A stretch of DNA of 64,000 bases. Origin: Lunularia cruciata. Its lineage: Eukaryota > Streptophyta > Marchantiopsida > Lunulariales > Lunulariaceae. Positions 36,480-48,680 of the stretch are shown piece by piece. A program made the position numbers and the translations under genes. The stretch spans positions 47,246,501 through 47,310,500 of the forward strand of contig OX419761.1 in the NCBI GenBank assembly GCA_948567375.1, in the 5' to 3' direction. Below the pieces are notes generated by a model. The model was not told where the DNA came from, searched no databases, and saw nothing but the letters and a program-made list of their open reading frames with translations. Position 1 is the stretch's first letter; each line of letters begins with the position of its first letter.

Positions 36480-37080
36480 TAAGAGAGCACTCAGGCTAGG
36501 TGATACTTCAGCGGATGCTCCAACCATTTGTAGGCTTTATTATTTGCATAGCACGGATATCATATCTTAGGTGCAGTAAGGCGGATTTTTCATGTCATTT
36601 GTAGACCTTACTATTTGTATAGCTCTGATATCTTAGGTTTGTTAAGGCAGATTTCTCATCTCGATATATTGGGGCCTAACCCTATTTTACCTTTTTTTTT
36701 CTCTCCCTTGTAAGGTTTTATGTTGTCTTCCCATCCTTCATGGGTTCTCCGTGATCGGCTTCTTCTTATTTGATGTTTGACGGAACAGGTTTTGTGACTC
36801 GATTCACAATTTCAAACACTTACACATGTTCACCCAGTCAAAGATCCCTAGACCCTGTGGTCTTCCATCCTTCATCTTCTTATATCGATACTATTGGGGC
36901 CTAGCCCCATTTTACCTTTTCTCCTCTCCCTTGTGCGGCTTGATGTGGTCGTCCCATCCTTCATGTTTTCTACGTGATCGCCATCTTCTTATTTGACGGA
37001 ACAGGTGTTGTCACTAATTTCACAATTTCAAGCACTCACACATGTTTACCCAGTCAAAGATCTCTAGACCCTGAACATGT
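36480..37080 (+). mobile_element. Two LINE-like 3' tails in tandem between the convergent genes
   Basis: The first copy runs from CTAGGTGATACTTCAGCGG through ATATTGGGGCCTAACCCTATTTTACC to CCATCCTTCATGGGTTC (to about 36750). The second repeats ATACTATTGGGGCCTAGCCCC, CCCATCCTTCATGTTTTCTA and CGTGATCGCC (36885-36980). Both copies are followed by the same unique-looking text, TTTCA..TTGTTCACCCAGTCAAAGAT-like (36780-36850 and 37000-37070). A segment including flank was therefore duplicated, rather than two independent insertions occurring. Confidence 0.65.
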
Positions 37081-37089
37081 TCAAGTCAA

Positions 37090-37620
37090 CTTGGCATACT
37101 ACATGACGCAGAGAAAAATCGATGGAACATGATACACGATTCCATCGTCTTTTCATTATTCATTTACCCGACAAAACAGACCGGCCGCAATAGTACTTGG
37201 TTTTCTCCATCGCGTTCGTGGAAAAGCCGTGAGAACACACAATCACGATGAAGATGACTTCTCCGGCCACCACGAAACAAAGATCAGCTGTGTTGTTACA
37301 AAAGAAACTGTCACCTTGAATGGCCTTCACATTAAATTGTAAGATACATAATTACATCTGAGAAAGTTTTACTATACACCAGTGGTTGTGCTACAGATCA
37401 AGCATATAACGCTTCCATCACCGGTTGGAGCGACGAAACCACACCGCCCATTTACCCACTTGAAACTTGGAAGAGAGCTTCATATGTAGCCAGTCGTGAT
37501 TCAGGAATCACGAAAAATTGATCTACTTGCCGATACAAATTACTTGTCCTCATTGTCCTTGATATGTGCAATCCGTTCTGGATGTGTTCGTGCACTTGGT
37601 CTCTGGTCCCTTTACTCGTG
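37090..37620 (-). other. 3' UTR of the carrier gene and downstream flank
   Basis: Downstream of the carrier stop codon in sense direction. The region retains CpG-containing, gene-like composition. No poly(A) site assigned. Confidence 0.45.
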
Positions 37621-40292
37621 TTACGGAATCTTGAAAGATATCTTCATTGTCTCGTAAACGAAGTAACTGAAGGCAGCTGATGGAAGAACCTACACAAGAA
37701 ATCGACATGACGGAACATTTCACTTAGGATAAATGTAGAAACCCGCACGTATAAGCAAACAGGAATCATGTCACGATTCTAAGGCTGTAAGCTCGTCTTG
37801 CCTGCACCAGCTTACTAGGTATGTTCGGAAGCTAGTAAATGCGGATAGCTTTTGAAGAGCTTCACCGAAAGGGCTTCACTTACTTGTAATGTGCTCGGGA
37901 AGAGTCCAGCGTATAGAGCTTTGATTCCACCTTTCTGGAGAAGGCCGTGAACTGTTCCAGAAATTCCTAATTTGACAGCGGTATGCTGCAACTGTTGAGC
38001 TCTCCTTACCACCTCGAAAGGATAGGTGACGGACTCGGCACATGCACCTGCTATTGCCCCGAAAAGTAACGTCCTCACAGGCCCGAGCTCAGGCTGCACC
38101 CAAGTTTCTTCTCCTCTTTCCTTCATTTCTTTCATTCTCTTACGTCTGGCTCTACACATGGCTTTACCCTCGGGAGAATTCAAGTAGGACATCTTCAACA
38201 TATCATAAACTCCATAAAATACGGCACCAGAGGGCGCCATACTTACTACTGCCGGAAGCAGCCCTTTGTATAAAGATAGAAATCCCTCGGTTCGAAGCAT
38301 ATGCTGGAAGCAGCCAACCATACCACCCAGAGCTTCACCTCCCGGAGCAACCATTGTAGTTCTGATCTGCAGTAACTCGGGCCATTCGTATGTGAGTTGA
38401 AGACACTTCTGTGCTTTCCATGACCAAAATGAAAAACAATACAGCAACCCTCGCTGACCATTATCCAATCTTCTTTCACGACTCGGTAGGCTTGGTCTGC
38501 AAGATGCAGGACTAAGGCCCTGCTATTATCTCTCTTAAAGTTATCACGCATCACTGTTCTTAGATGTACTGTCCCACGTTGGCAAACACCACAAACTTCA
38601 CACATCAGCTATATGTTTAGTCCTTGGGCCTATATGAGCCAGGAGAATCCAAGGACAATATTGAAACTCCACTGACTGCTTTAATTGAGACCAAAAACCG
38701 TGATATCAATTCAAGGATCGTACTTGAGAGAACAAGATGCGGTCCGATGGTGAGGACTTACGGTTTCAGGTTGACCGACTTTGTACCATGAGGAAATTTG
38801 GCTATGATGACATAGGGATTGCAGACAATCAAGATGAGACTGAGTTCACTGTCACACGTCAGACAGGGCGACATCCAACGTTTCTGATGTTTGAGCTCTC
38901 TGGCACTTGAGAAGCACTTACAGTGTCCAGTGGGAAACACAATATGGTGGCGGTCACTCCCGCTGCCGCACCAGCTGCTAAGCGTTCGAGATTTGTAATC
39001 TCTTTCCTTTTACCATATTTTAGAAGGTAACTCCTGTAGGTGTCAAAGCAGAAGAAATTCACTGACTTGAAAGGGGCTGTTCTGAGGAGGTTGACTCCGT
39101 TCCCTTTCCAAAAGCCCTTGATTCCTTCTGTAGCAAGAATGTTTCGAACAGTACTTGGGACACTTCCTTGGGCTCCTCTCACCAAGTACTCCAACTTAAG
39201 TCTCTCCAATGGGGCAACGATAGTTCTGAAAAGCCAGAGAGGAGATAAGATGAAAATAAGAAAATTTGATATCGTACCCAGCCTATCAAATGCTGCTCAT
39301 TTCTACACCGAATCAGAAATTTTTGAACCCAATGCAAACAAAAACAAGAAAAGCTTCCACACGAGCACAGAGGTACAAGAATCGATACGGAAAAGACAAA
39401 AAGAACACCTTGACACCATAGCCGCAATAGCTCCTGCAAGAAGATGCTGAGTAGTCTGGAGCGTCTTCGATTTCCCAACTTTTACAGTCTCATCTTTCTC
39501 AGAACTGTTGACATTGCCTCCAGAATCTCCACTCTTGAACGAATCGATCCCTCTCCTCTTAGCTGCTAGTCCAAATTTATGTCTACGAGTTCCTTGGGAC
39601 TCAAGAGGCAGATGTTGAAACAAAGTGGTTACATCCCTACTACACTCAGAATTGGCAGCAAGAATACGAGGTGCAACCAAAGTTCCATCTTCATCATGAT
39701 GTACACTTTCTCCGATTACGTTACATCGCTCCTCCTTGTCCCTATCTCGAGGCCTTGCAACAAATACTTTTCCGGTATGCGAAAATCGCTGCACCGACGA
39801 AGCCAAAGAAGCGAATGAGGATAGTCTGACCACACCAGGAGACAATGAAGCTCCCGTCTTTACATCTGATTCCAACTTCCGGGGCCTCGACCAAATGAAA
39901 GGCGAAGTAGAAACGGGAGAAGGAGAAGACGATCCACAGGGTGATACCCCAGCTGAGCACTGTTGAGCAACGTGAGCTGGGAAATAGGCAGACAATGATG
40001 ACGACGAAAATGGTGAAGGGAATAGGGAATTCAAAGATGGAGGAGGAGAAGAACACGTGCAATTGACACCCAAGCACGAAACAGCAGGGGGTGATGATCT
40101 TCCAATCGAAGCTAGTGATGGAAGGGCTGCAAAGGAAACACACGCTAATTGTGATGTCGACAAATTTTGATTCCTCAACTCATGCGAGGGGAAAATCTCG
40201 GGGATCAACAAGTTGGTCATCATCCCAGCCTCCCCAGAAGAGCTGCTGCTGCTGGCCTCTACCAGCAAACTACTAAACTCCTGACGCTCCAT
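37621..40292 (-). CDS. Mitochondrial carrier family protein, BT1-like adenine nucleotide transporter
   Basis: Four exons: 40292-39409, 39225-38922, 38366-37884 and 37689-37621. All introns are GT...AG and the exons join to 579 codons plus TAA. After a Ser-rich N-terminal region of about 280 residues come three mitochondrial carrier repeats. Signatures are P-L-E-R-L-K-L-E, P-L-D-T-I-R-T-T and P-F-E-V-V-R-R. Diagnostic stretches are F-W-K-G-N-G-V-N-L-L-R-T-A-P-F-K, A-P-G-G-E-A-L-G-G and A-P-S-G-A-V-F-Y-G-V-Y-D. These match the plant BTL subgroup of BT1-like carriers, six-helix inner-membrane proteins proposed to carry adenine nucleotides. The N-terminus is longer than usual and may hold a targeting peptide. 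Substrate is inferred from family. Confidence 0.9.
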
Positions 40293-41110
40293 GATAATTC
40301 ATCCGGTACCACTGATTTCTTTTTGTACTTTACATCCCAAGCCTTCCTGCCAATCTCTCGAAGTCCAATTTGACCACTATCGCAATCATGGAAGTTCGAT
40401 TCTATCCGCATTGGCATGCGAATAGTTCTCACTATAAGCCCCTCCTTCACCGTTTCGGCTACTCGCGCGAGCCTAAAAGCCATTCGGCAACGCCTGAATT
40501 GCGACTCCGCGAGACTCGGTGTCAAAGAATATCTGCAGCCATTCTCCCTATGATCCAACGAACGAGTGAACAAGTACACGCATTCCTTCACTTCCCTTCC
40601 TTTCACTTTAGTCAGTCGAAGAGATGGTTCCATGAAGGAGAGAGCGATTGAATTGCAGCCATAGCTCGGCAGCCCACGAGACCAACCACGCCTCTCTACT
40701 ACATCCATCACCTCCAGCTGCGACTCTTGCTTCGTACCCGACCGAGAAAACTCATGACTGTGAGGAAACTGAACGCTGCGTCCGAGCCTAGTTAGTTCTC
40801 TGCGGTCCAGAACCCAAGCGAGATTCAAAACAGACCATACAGAATCTTAACCGAACCACCTCCGAACCATTGAGCACGCAGTAGGTCGGTCCATCTATCA
40901 TCACAGGCGTAAGTGAACTCACCTACTACAGTTACTCCATTTCTTGCTACATTCCCAGGTGGCACGCCAGGTCGTGCAGTCTGGCTGGTGATGGCGTGGA
41001 TTCCGCCTTCTCGTGTAATCATTTCGCTTTTCTGACGTTGCATCTATCCATTCAGTAAACGCCTCGCATCCCGGATTCGGTCTACGGTCCTGCGGTCTGT
41101 GGTCTACTTC
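40293..41110 (-). promoter_or_regulatory. 5' leader/promoter of the carrier gene with a long overlapping upstream frame
   Basis: CpG-containing sequence continues about 800 bp upstream of the carrier ATG. A minus frame of 189 codons (40828-40259) overlaps the carrier start in another frame. It has no recognisable domain and may be a chance frame in GC-richer DNA. If transcribed, it would act as an overlapping upstream ORF that reduces initiation at 40292. Confidence 0.4.
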
Positions 41111-41344
41111 CACCCTAGTTCGAACCAGCGCTGGCTTTGTGAGACGGGTTCCGAGACGACAAAAATTAGACGTGTCGGAATGAAAATTGGAATCCCCATC
41201 GATTCCTCAAGATTCTCCAACTATACGACTCTCGTGCATGTCGTGTCGGTCCCATACATATATAGTTTGACTCTTCTACAGTTATATGTTGTTGACCTGT
41301 TCCAAGTCCTCCTGCATCATCATCAGCACCATTTCCAGCATATC

Positions 41345-42010
41345 GTGTTTTCTACGCGGTCGCCCTTTCCCTTTCCCAGCACCATTTAGGGAGAGAGAAA
41401 GGCGACCATATGTAACACATGAAAGATGGGAAGATCCCATCAATCAAGCAATACAAGGGAGAGACAAAAGAGGTAAAATAGGACTAGGTCCCAATAGTAT
41501 TGAAAGGAAAAATCTGTCCTATAGTATCTATGATATCCGAGCTATGCAAATTTTAATGTCTACAAACTACTAGTGCAATTTAAGAAGCATCACCTAATGT
41601 CTACAAACTACTAGTGCAATTTAAGAAGCATCACCTAGTGATTGCTCTACTATGGATTGCACTAGTCAATACTCTATATAGAGCAATGGACTCACTGTTA
41701 TAAAATATGAGAGTGAAAGAGATACCCCTGGCGTCTAATATGATAAGTTTTGGCACAAATGTGTGAAACATTATGTCCATAGTTCCATATAACTCCAAGG
41801 CTGGAGGAACAAAGATGTGACTTTACCGCATACCTCTATCCTTGGAAACCTTGTGTATTGTTGCTCCATTTGCCGCACATCACAGGATGAATAATCATTG
41901 CTTCCAAAATTACATCATGCGTAGGGTTTGTAACCGTAACATCCACCATTATCACCTAATCATCTCAATCCAAGTAGAAGTATATTCTGACACATGTAGT
42001 TTGCAAATGA
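41345..42010 (-). mobile_element. LINE-like 3' end: ORF C-terminus plus tail
   Basis: In minus sense, about 41985-41760 reads V-I-M-V-D-V-T-V-T-N-P-T-H-D-V-I and later S-S-L-G-V-I-W-N-Y-G, paralleling the copy at 4860-5560. The tail to 41345 carries the degraded palindrome region (GGTAAAATAGGACTAGGTCCC) and ends at GGCGACC. Directly left lies the young-looking word TTTTCTACGCGGTCGCC in the other orientation (41349-41365), so two tails meet head to head here. Confidence 0.65.
41555..41636. repeat. Exact tandem duplication, 41-bp unit
   Basis: AATGTCTACAAACTACTAGT... is present twice without mismatch (41555-41595, 41596-41636) inside the LINE tail. The other tails have a single copy. Confidence 0.95.
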
Positions 42011-44490
42011 AGTAATAAACTTATTGCTAATTTATGCTAATTTATGGTACCATTTTGGGACACGATTATCCTTTACTTTACATGGTTTCCTTTTTAAATC
42101 AGAAAAAAGCTTGAGATGTTTCACTTTCATTTTAGAATAAATATAAGAACAGCTCTTTGTTTTACATGCCTCGTTTGACTCGTTTTCAAGTGATTCAGCT
42201 TTTGATGTATATTTGATAGGGAGAGAAGGAATAGCACATTTGTTTTCTCTTACAAACTTCACTGCGAAGCATGACTCTCATTTAAACACCAACCAAAGAG
42301 CTCTCGTTCCCAAACTGATGCTTTCCTGATTGAATGTCAGAACCCCCAAAGCACTACTATACAACATTTTCAGGTATTTGTTGAGATCCTTGGTTTGGGC
42401 TCACACCTCGTGCTGGTAGGGGATAATGGGAAAATAAGCACAATAGGGTGTTTTAGGTTCTGAACTTTGGAAACCGACCACCGACTACATATTTGATTGC
42501 TTACTTTAAAACCGTATTACTTTATCACCATTACTTTTTCCTACGCGGTCGCCTTTCTCTAAATAACCAAATGCAGAAAGTAGGTTCTTGCAGAAAAGAG
42601 GTTCATCATTTATTTCTAAAAAAGTAAATTCTTTGTCAGTTTAATCCTCTAACTATCCGACCCACGGTTGTGTACTGGAAACCGTGTTAACGGCATATTT
42701 ACGGTTAACTAGTACCGTCCAACATGCTAGGCGCAGTCCTTTACTGTTAACCGCCTTTCTAATGGTCACCGCCAAATAATGGATGGCGGTGTGAGCTGGA
42801 AACATAACTGGGGACTGGTGAATCTTTCGACCACGTAGACAAGATGTTTGTTGCGCTGTTGTGGCCGGTGCCTTCACTTTTCTGTCTTGTAGTGTACTGT
42901 ACTCCTTGATTGCCCCAAGTTTACGGGATACGGACTCGTTTTCCTCACTATTACTATATGTGTTCTACCATGGTTTGTATGATCACACGAGTTGGTCAAT
43001 GATCTGTTCCAATGATCCAATTCCCATAAGAAATGAGAGAATAAATATGATATATTGGTAAAGGTAAAGTAAAATATTTATAAATATCACATAAAAATGA
43101 AATAAATTATAAAATATAATTTCAATTCAATTAAATTATATTTTTAAAATTATTATCAATTGAGTGTTTTACTTTCAAACTTTATGATAAATCTCTTTTA
43201 ACATGTCAATGTCTTTTCATAAATACTGTATAGAAATTAGATTGAAATTTTATTCTTCTTATTTATCTCAAATATTCCAAAAAAAGAATGATTTTTCTCC
43301 TCTACATTCTTTTAGGTAAGTTTTCTTGGGGTTTATTTGAAATCCTTTTTCCAATGTTATCTCTTTCCAAATTGTTTAATATTTTGTTTTCTTTGTAATT
43401 CATCTAGATACTGAAATCTAACCTCTTTTATTTTCTTGTCTAATGACATTACATTTATAAAGGTTCTTTTAAATCTTCTTTCCTTAGAAGATAACAAAAG
43501 AACTTTGTAGTACACTAGAAATATTAATGCCCAAGCTAGACCACAAATTTGTAGTCCTTCTCATTCAACCAAATTATGTAATTTTCAATTCAATCATCAC
43601 CATGTGTCAAGGCAGCATCACGTTGGAATCTGACCAAAAGGTGCTCTTGCTCATTCACTTTCTGAGCATCTGCTCCAATTTGCACATGCGGTCCACTAGC
43701 TTCTCTCCTTTTGGTCATTGAGCATCAATCCAATCCAGTGAATTAGATAATACTCTTCCATTCTACAATTTAAGTCAGTGAATTAGATAATACTCTTCCA
43801 TTCTACAATTTAAGTCACAGCGGTACGAGAGAGTGCTCAGCTTAGTAATTGATTGCCCAAGAGGCTGCAATCATTCATGGCAAGGAAAATGGAGTTTTTC
43901 TTTCCTCAAGTGAGCAAAAACAATTGTATATTACAACTATGATATTTAGAATAGCATCCAAGCACAAGATCAGAAATATAGCTGCTTATTTAGGAATACG
44001 CATTGTTTTTGCCTCCACTCCCTCATAGTCCTCTATCTTTGTACTTGTCACACTGCCGATGACTAATCTTCACAGATTTTGGGGTCTATTTGTATCTCAA
44101 TTTCCTTCTTGCAAACAAGCAGCCTTTCATTTTGAAGCTCCATATCTATGGCAATCACACAATGTCAAGATACAAGTTTGTTTAGAACCTTCTGAGTACA
44201 TTCCAAAGTCAAAGAAGTATAAGAATAAGTAGTAGAAGATTTTACATTAGTTGAATACTAGTTCTTTTGTGTAATCACACACAAATATACCACAAAGGAG
44301 AGCAAATAAGAGTACCTAACATCAAGGAGTGATAGAAAAGAACCAAGCACTAAGCCCAAGGAGCACAAACCACCAACCAAAGTCAAACCAAGACCTCCAA
44401 ACCTCACACAAGGGGCAGGCACAAAGCATACAATTGGAAAGAAAATAGAAAACTATTGTTGAGTTGTGTGATAGAGGTCCTCTAATTGTA
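42011..44490. other. AT-rich intergenic DNA with a small LINE-tail remnant
   Basis: A fragment CTACGCGGTCGCCTTTCTC lies at 42542-42560. No gene, RNA or other element recognised. Confidence 0.5.
43736..43815. repeat. Exact tandem duplication, 40-bp unit
   Basis: CAGTGAATTAGATAATACTC... is repeated exactly (43736-43775, 43776-43815). Confidence 0.95.
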
Positions 44491-44499
44491 TATTAAGTA

Positions 44500-47400
44500 A
44501 GTTAGGAGTAGAGCCCTAGATGTGATGTGCACATCTACTACTATAGCCAATCTATGCAAACCCCATGCCTAGGATCACTATAGGGTGATTGAGACTCTTT
44601 GTCAAAAGTAAGAAGTGAGCATGGCTTGGGAGATAAGCATAGCCCCTCTACTTTGTGTGAAACCTTGAGTTGCTTCCTTAAGCAATCCATCAAAATGGTG
44701 ATGAAGATACATAAAAATCTCCACACCTAGAGGAACAAAGGTATTGAAGTTGAACCATGGTGCATAATGATCCTCCTTTCCGTAAGTTGCAATAGTCGCC
44801 ATTGCACTAACACTAGTATCTTTGCTCATAGGGGGTTCACCACCACCACATCATACAAGGTACGCCAACCATTCTATGAATGTGATGATATTTGCTCTTA
44901 CTCACAAGGAAGTGGTCATGGTAAGTCCAACCACCGCTCAATTTGTACTTGAGATCGTGTAGATTGGAGAAGCTGAGCCATTGTATCTTAGATAGCATCA
45001 TGAACTCTAGTGTGCTCTCCTTCCACAACACACCGCAATAGATATATGCCATTTGTCTCACATGTAGAGCCACATGTGCACCGGTCTAGTAGCTCTAGTA
45101 AGGCCAAATAAGGGAGATCTAAATGTAGGCAAAGTGCTATAAAGAACTCCTCATACATGAAAAAAATCCTTTATCAAAGGAGAAGCATGGAGCCAAGCTC
45201 TGGAGCCTTTTTGTCCATAAGCAAGAATCCTAGCTTTGTCAAATAAATATGCATTAGTGAGGACATTGATGAGGATGTGGGTGTGAATATGATCACTAAT
45301 GTCTACTTGAATCTTTTGAGAGTCTAGTGAAACAAATTCAGAAAATGTCAAGAGTGTTGTACATGCAAGGCCTGGTAGAAGATCCCAAGTCAGCCATAGA
45401 TAAATCTAAAAATCATGGGTACTTAAATCCACTATTGTGATAGGTGCCAACAAAAAAAGGTATCCATGGTGTAAGAACATGTGGGCTGATCGGGAGGAGC
45501 ACTAAGGTCCAAGCATCTATAAAGGCTACTAGTGCAATAATCTCTTGTAGTATGGTCACATCCTCCCATGGTGTAATACTCTGAGGACAAGAGAAGAGAG
45601 AAAACACAGATTTCACACTCAGTCATCCAATGCCCCAAAAGAGCACATTCTCTTTATTATATAGACAAAGGGATCTCCTCCAAGGGAGCTCCACCCTAGG
45701 ATTAGGCACATAGATAGGTGACATGTCAACAAACTCTACCCTTGGATTATGTACTTGGATGGGTGACATGTTGGTCCTGGTCCTATCTGGTTGGTCAAAC
45801 AAAATTTGATCGGAGTGAATCTTCCTCTAGGAATCACACTCGGAATCACATGGGTGAGGTACCATTGGAAAGCTCTCAATGAGACAAACCAAGGGGAAGG
45901 GAAGGCAAATCTCTATTGGAGGGGCATCTGCAAATTTTCAAGGTCTAATTCATCCGTTTAGGCCTCCAAAATTGCCTTCAAAGATTTCAAGCATATTTTG
46001 GTTCCTACTCTATTAGTGGAAGTCCCCTTTTGGTGACACCTCTTTTTGATCTATTTAGTCCATCATGTGTAAAATCCTTCCAGATGTTACCAAACCAATT
46101 CTCACCTTTAAATCATATGTCTAGCTATTGGTTCTAAGGTTTTCAAGTCTATTTCGGTTTTTGCCCTATTAGTAGAAGTACCCTTTTGATGATACTTCTA
46201 TCTGATCTATTTTTTCCATCATGTATAACATCATTCTAGATGTTACCAAACCGAATTTCAGATTGAGATCATATGGCTAGCTCTTGGTATTAAACATGGC
46301 TACGGGTAGTGCTATATGTAGTGTGCACCACTCCTCTAATAGTTGAGGGAGCATACATGGCCATAACAAAGTGGAAAATATATGCCACATAGTGCTATTA
46401 AAATTATGTAAGTGTGGTAGAAGTGCCTCTATAGGAGGGTATATGTGGGCTAGGTAGGAGGTTCAAGAAAAATGTGCATTCCCCAATCTCAAGAGTAAGT
46501 GAGCATGGATTATGACATGTATCAAAGTGTCTAAGATGAAGGTGCTGCAATAATCCTCCGCCCCTAATGACAATGCCAAAACTCTCATACCTCCTATTGG
46601 GAACTAGAATGTTGTTAGAAAGACTAAGGAAGTGAGAACTATCCATGAGCTCCATACCTTGCATTTACAAATCTGGACTTGTAAACCCAAGGTCTTTAAG
46701 TTGCACATGAAAGTTGCTATGGCATGGACCAAATCGTCTTGAGGACCTAAGGTATAGGTATCATCTGAGATGGATGGAAAGAAACATGATGGAAAAGTAG
46801 TGGCAATCTCTCATAAAGTTGCATAGTGAGCAATAGAAAAAGAGGAGCTCCAAGGAGATCTCTCTACCGTATACCCTCAATAGATGCTAGTTGTAGGAAG
46901 TCTCTTGTGGTGTATGGTGATTGTATAACAAAGGCAACACTATGCATAGAATGTGCAAAAAAATGGAATGAGTGAGGGGATATGATCCCCTACAAAGCAA
47001 AGAGCTCAAAACAAAGCTAAGCAAGATATGGTATAGAAGGCATTTGAGACATCTTCTAGAAAACAACCCAATCCAAGTGGAGATCCAAGGATGCTTTGAT
47101 GCTTGCAATAACTATCTTGTAGCCACCTAGAGTGGCAACAAAAAACTAATGTGGAGACAAAAAAGAAGAAAAAGAGTCTTGTAGCTACAAGCAGATGGTA
47201 TGTGAGACTACATAGAGAGATCCGTCCCCAATAGCAATAGGGAAAACACCAAATATCTCCTTTGATAGAGCAAGGAGACAAGATGTACCAAATAAAAAAG
47301 CTATTCTAGGAAGTACTAGACTCAGAATAATATGCTAATAGAAAAAAGAAGAAACCCAATTTGGGGTGTCCAGAGAAAGATAATCATGTAGGTGCTCAAA

Positions 47401-47970
47401 GACTAGTCTAGATGGCCCATCCGCCAAGAAATGTAATGAATGCAAGAGAGCATGAGCAAAGACAAACTCTATAAGATGAAGCTCCTCATTTGGTGAAGCT
47501 TTTTATATTGAAGATAATCATGAAGGAAAGAGTAGAGCTCCTCCTTGGCTGGAGGATAGAGCATCTATATGTAGATAGAGTATTTGAAGAGAAGAGTGTT
47601 AGACAAGAGGAGGCTAGTGCTAGTGCTATACATCTATACTCCCCTACTTGGCTTAACATCAAGGAGAAATAGAGGCAACAATGGTATATGGGAGGGGCAA
47701 AGGACTATGTGGACTTTGCAATCCTCCTAGCTATTTTATGTGCTTGTATGGTTTACTCATCTTGAAGTGTGACCATCTCATCTCAAGAACCTATAAATCC
47801 TAGAAGCAATCTTTTGATGTCCTAATGTACCTCCATATGATGGTTGGAGCAGAGTCCATTGTGAGAAAAGAGCTAGTAAGGTCCATGTAGATACATTTCT
47901 TCCTTGATCATATGCTAAAATGGCTTGCAATAAGATGGAGAGTGTGGAGCCTACAAGATGTTGTAGTGGT
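44500..47970 (-). pseudogene. LINE-like reverse transcriptase ORF, decayed, with nested LTR C
   Basis: Minus sense. Near 47250 it reads F-P-I-A-I-G-D-G, then L-Q-D-S-F-S-S-F-L. Near 47060 the RT motif A-like block is F-L-E-D-V-S-N-A-F-Y-T-I-S. Around 46765 S-I-S-D-D-T-Y-T carries the RT Asp-Asp pair. After the nested LTR the C-terminus (45351-44600) gives A-R-I-L-A-Y-G-Q-K-G-S-R-A-W-L-H-A, D-V-V-V-V-N-P-L and N-T-F-V-P-L-G-V-E-I-F. The last two parallel A-D-I-V-I-M-D-P-T and F-V-P-L-V-L-E-L-Y in the 5.2-kb fragment, so one family. D-V-S-N-A-F is characteristic of non-LTR RTs. The N-terminal part is unresolved. Confidence 0.65.
45572..46294 (+). mobile_element. Solo LTR C nested in the LINE-like ORF
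   Basis: It starts TGTAATACTCTGAGGAC and ends TTGGTATTAAA (ATTACA in the other copy). It is flanked on both sides by CATGG (45567-45571 and 46295-46299), a perfect 5-bp target duplication. A TATATAG box lies near 45660. It aligns with 13080-13823 in opposite orientation, including the internal duplicated ~148-bp units. Confidence 0.9.
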
Positions 47971-47972
47971 AC

Positions 47973-48680
47973 TATAACACACGTTGATGCATGTATGATC
48001 TATAGTGATATTAAGTTTGGTATTGCAAGTAGTGGAGAAATATATCTAGATGGATTTTAGCTAAGCTTCTACATTAGTTATGATTAGTTAGAGTTAGTCT
48101 TAGCTAAAATAACAGGGACACTAGAGGAAGGGAAAAGAGTGAGATTCACTATTTTGTCTTCTGGTGTATTGAATTGGTATTATTCCTAGGTATTTGACTT
48201 TGAGGAAAGAGTTAAGAACTCTTGGACCCACAAGCCTTGTTGGTGTGGATTTTTCTATAATCCAAGGATAGCCCATCTAAAGGAATCCTTGAATTAGTTG
48301 GTAGGTGAGGATAAGACCACCTACCCATGGGATTATTATCATGTACTTGGATATTCCTTTATACTTTTTGACTTTATTTGAATTTTAGTCTAGTAACTTG
48401 AGTTACTCCGGTAATTAGTAACTTTGGTGTGTAAATTTTTCACTAGTATATGAGCTAGGAGTGAAGAGGTACTCATGATCCTTTCATTTGCAAGTATCTC
48501 TCTCTCATTGAGTTCTCTAGTGAGCAATGTCTTGAGTCTTGGAGTTGAGCCTTGGAGTTGCCTTGGAGTTCTAGCCTTGGAGGAATGTGATGGAGTTGGG
48601 TTTCTTGCCTTCTTAGTCCATGGTGCACTACCTTAATAGCCATTAGAAGTTCATCTTGAGTGAGAGACAAGTCAAGTCAT
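47973..48680 (+). mobile_element. Solo LTR A, plus orientation
   Basis: It begins TATAACACACGTTGATGC (TGTAACACCC in intact copies) and ends near GAGAGACAAGTCAAGTCA. It aligns along its length with the reverse complement of 15594-16282. There is no internal region on either side and no clear target duplication. Confidence 0.75.
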
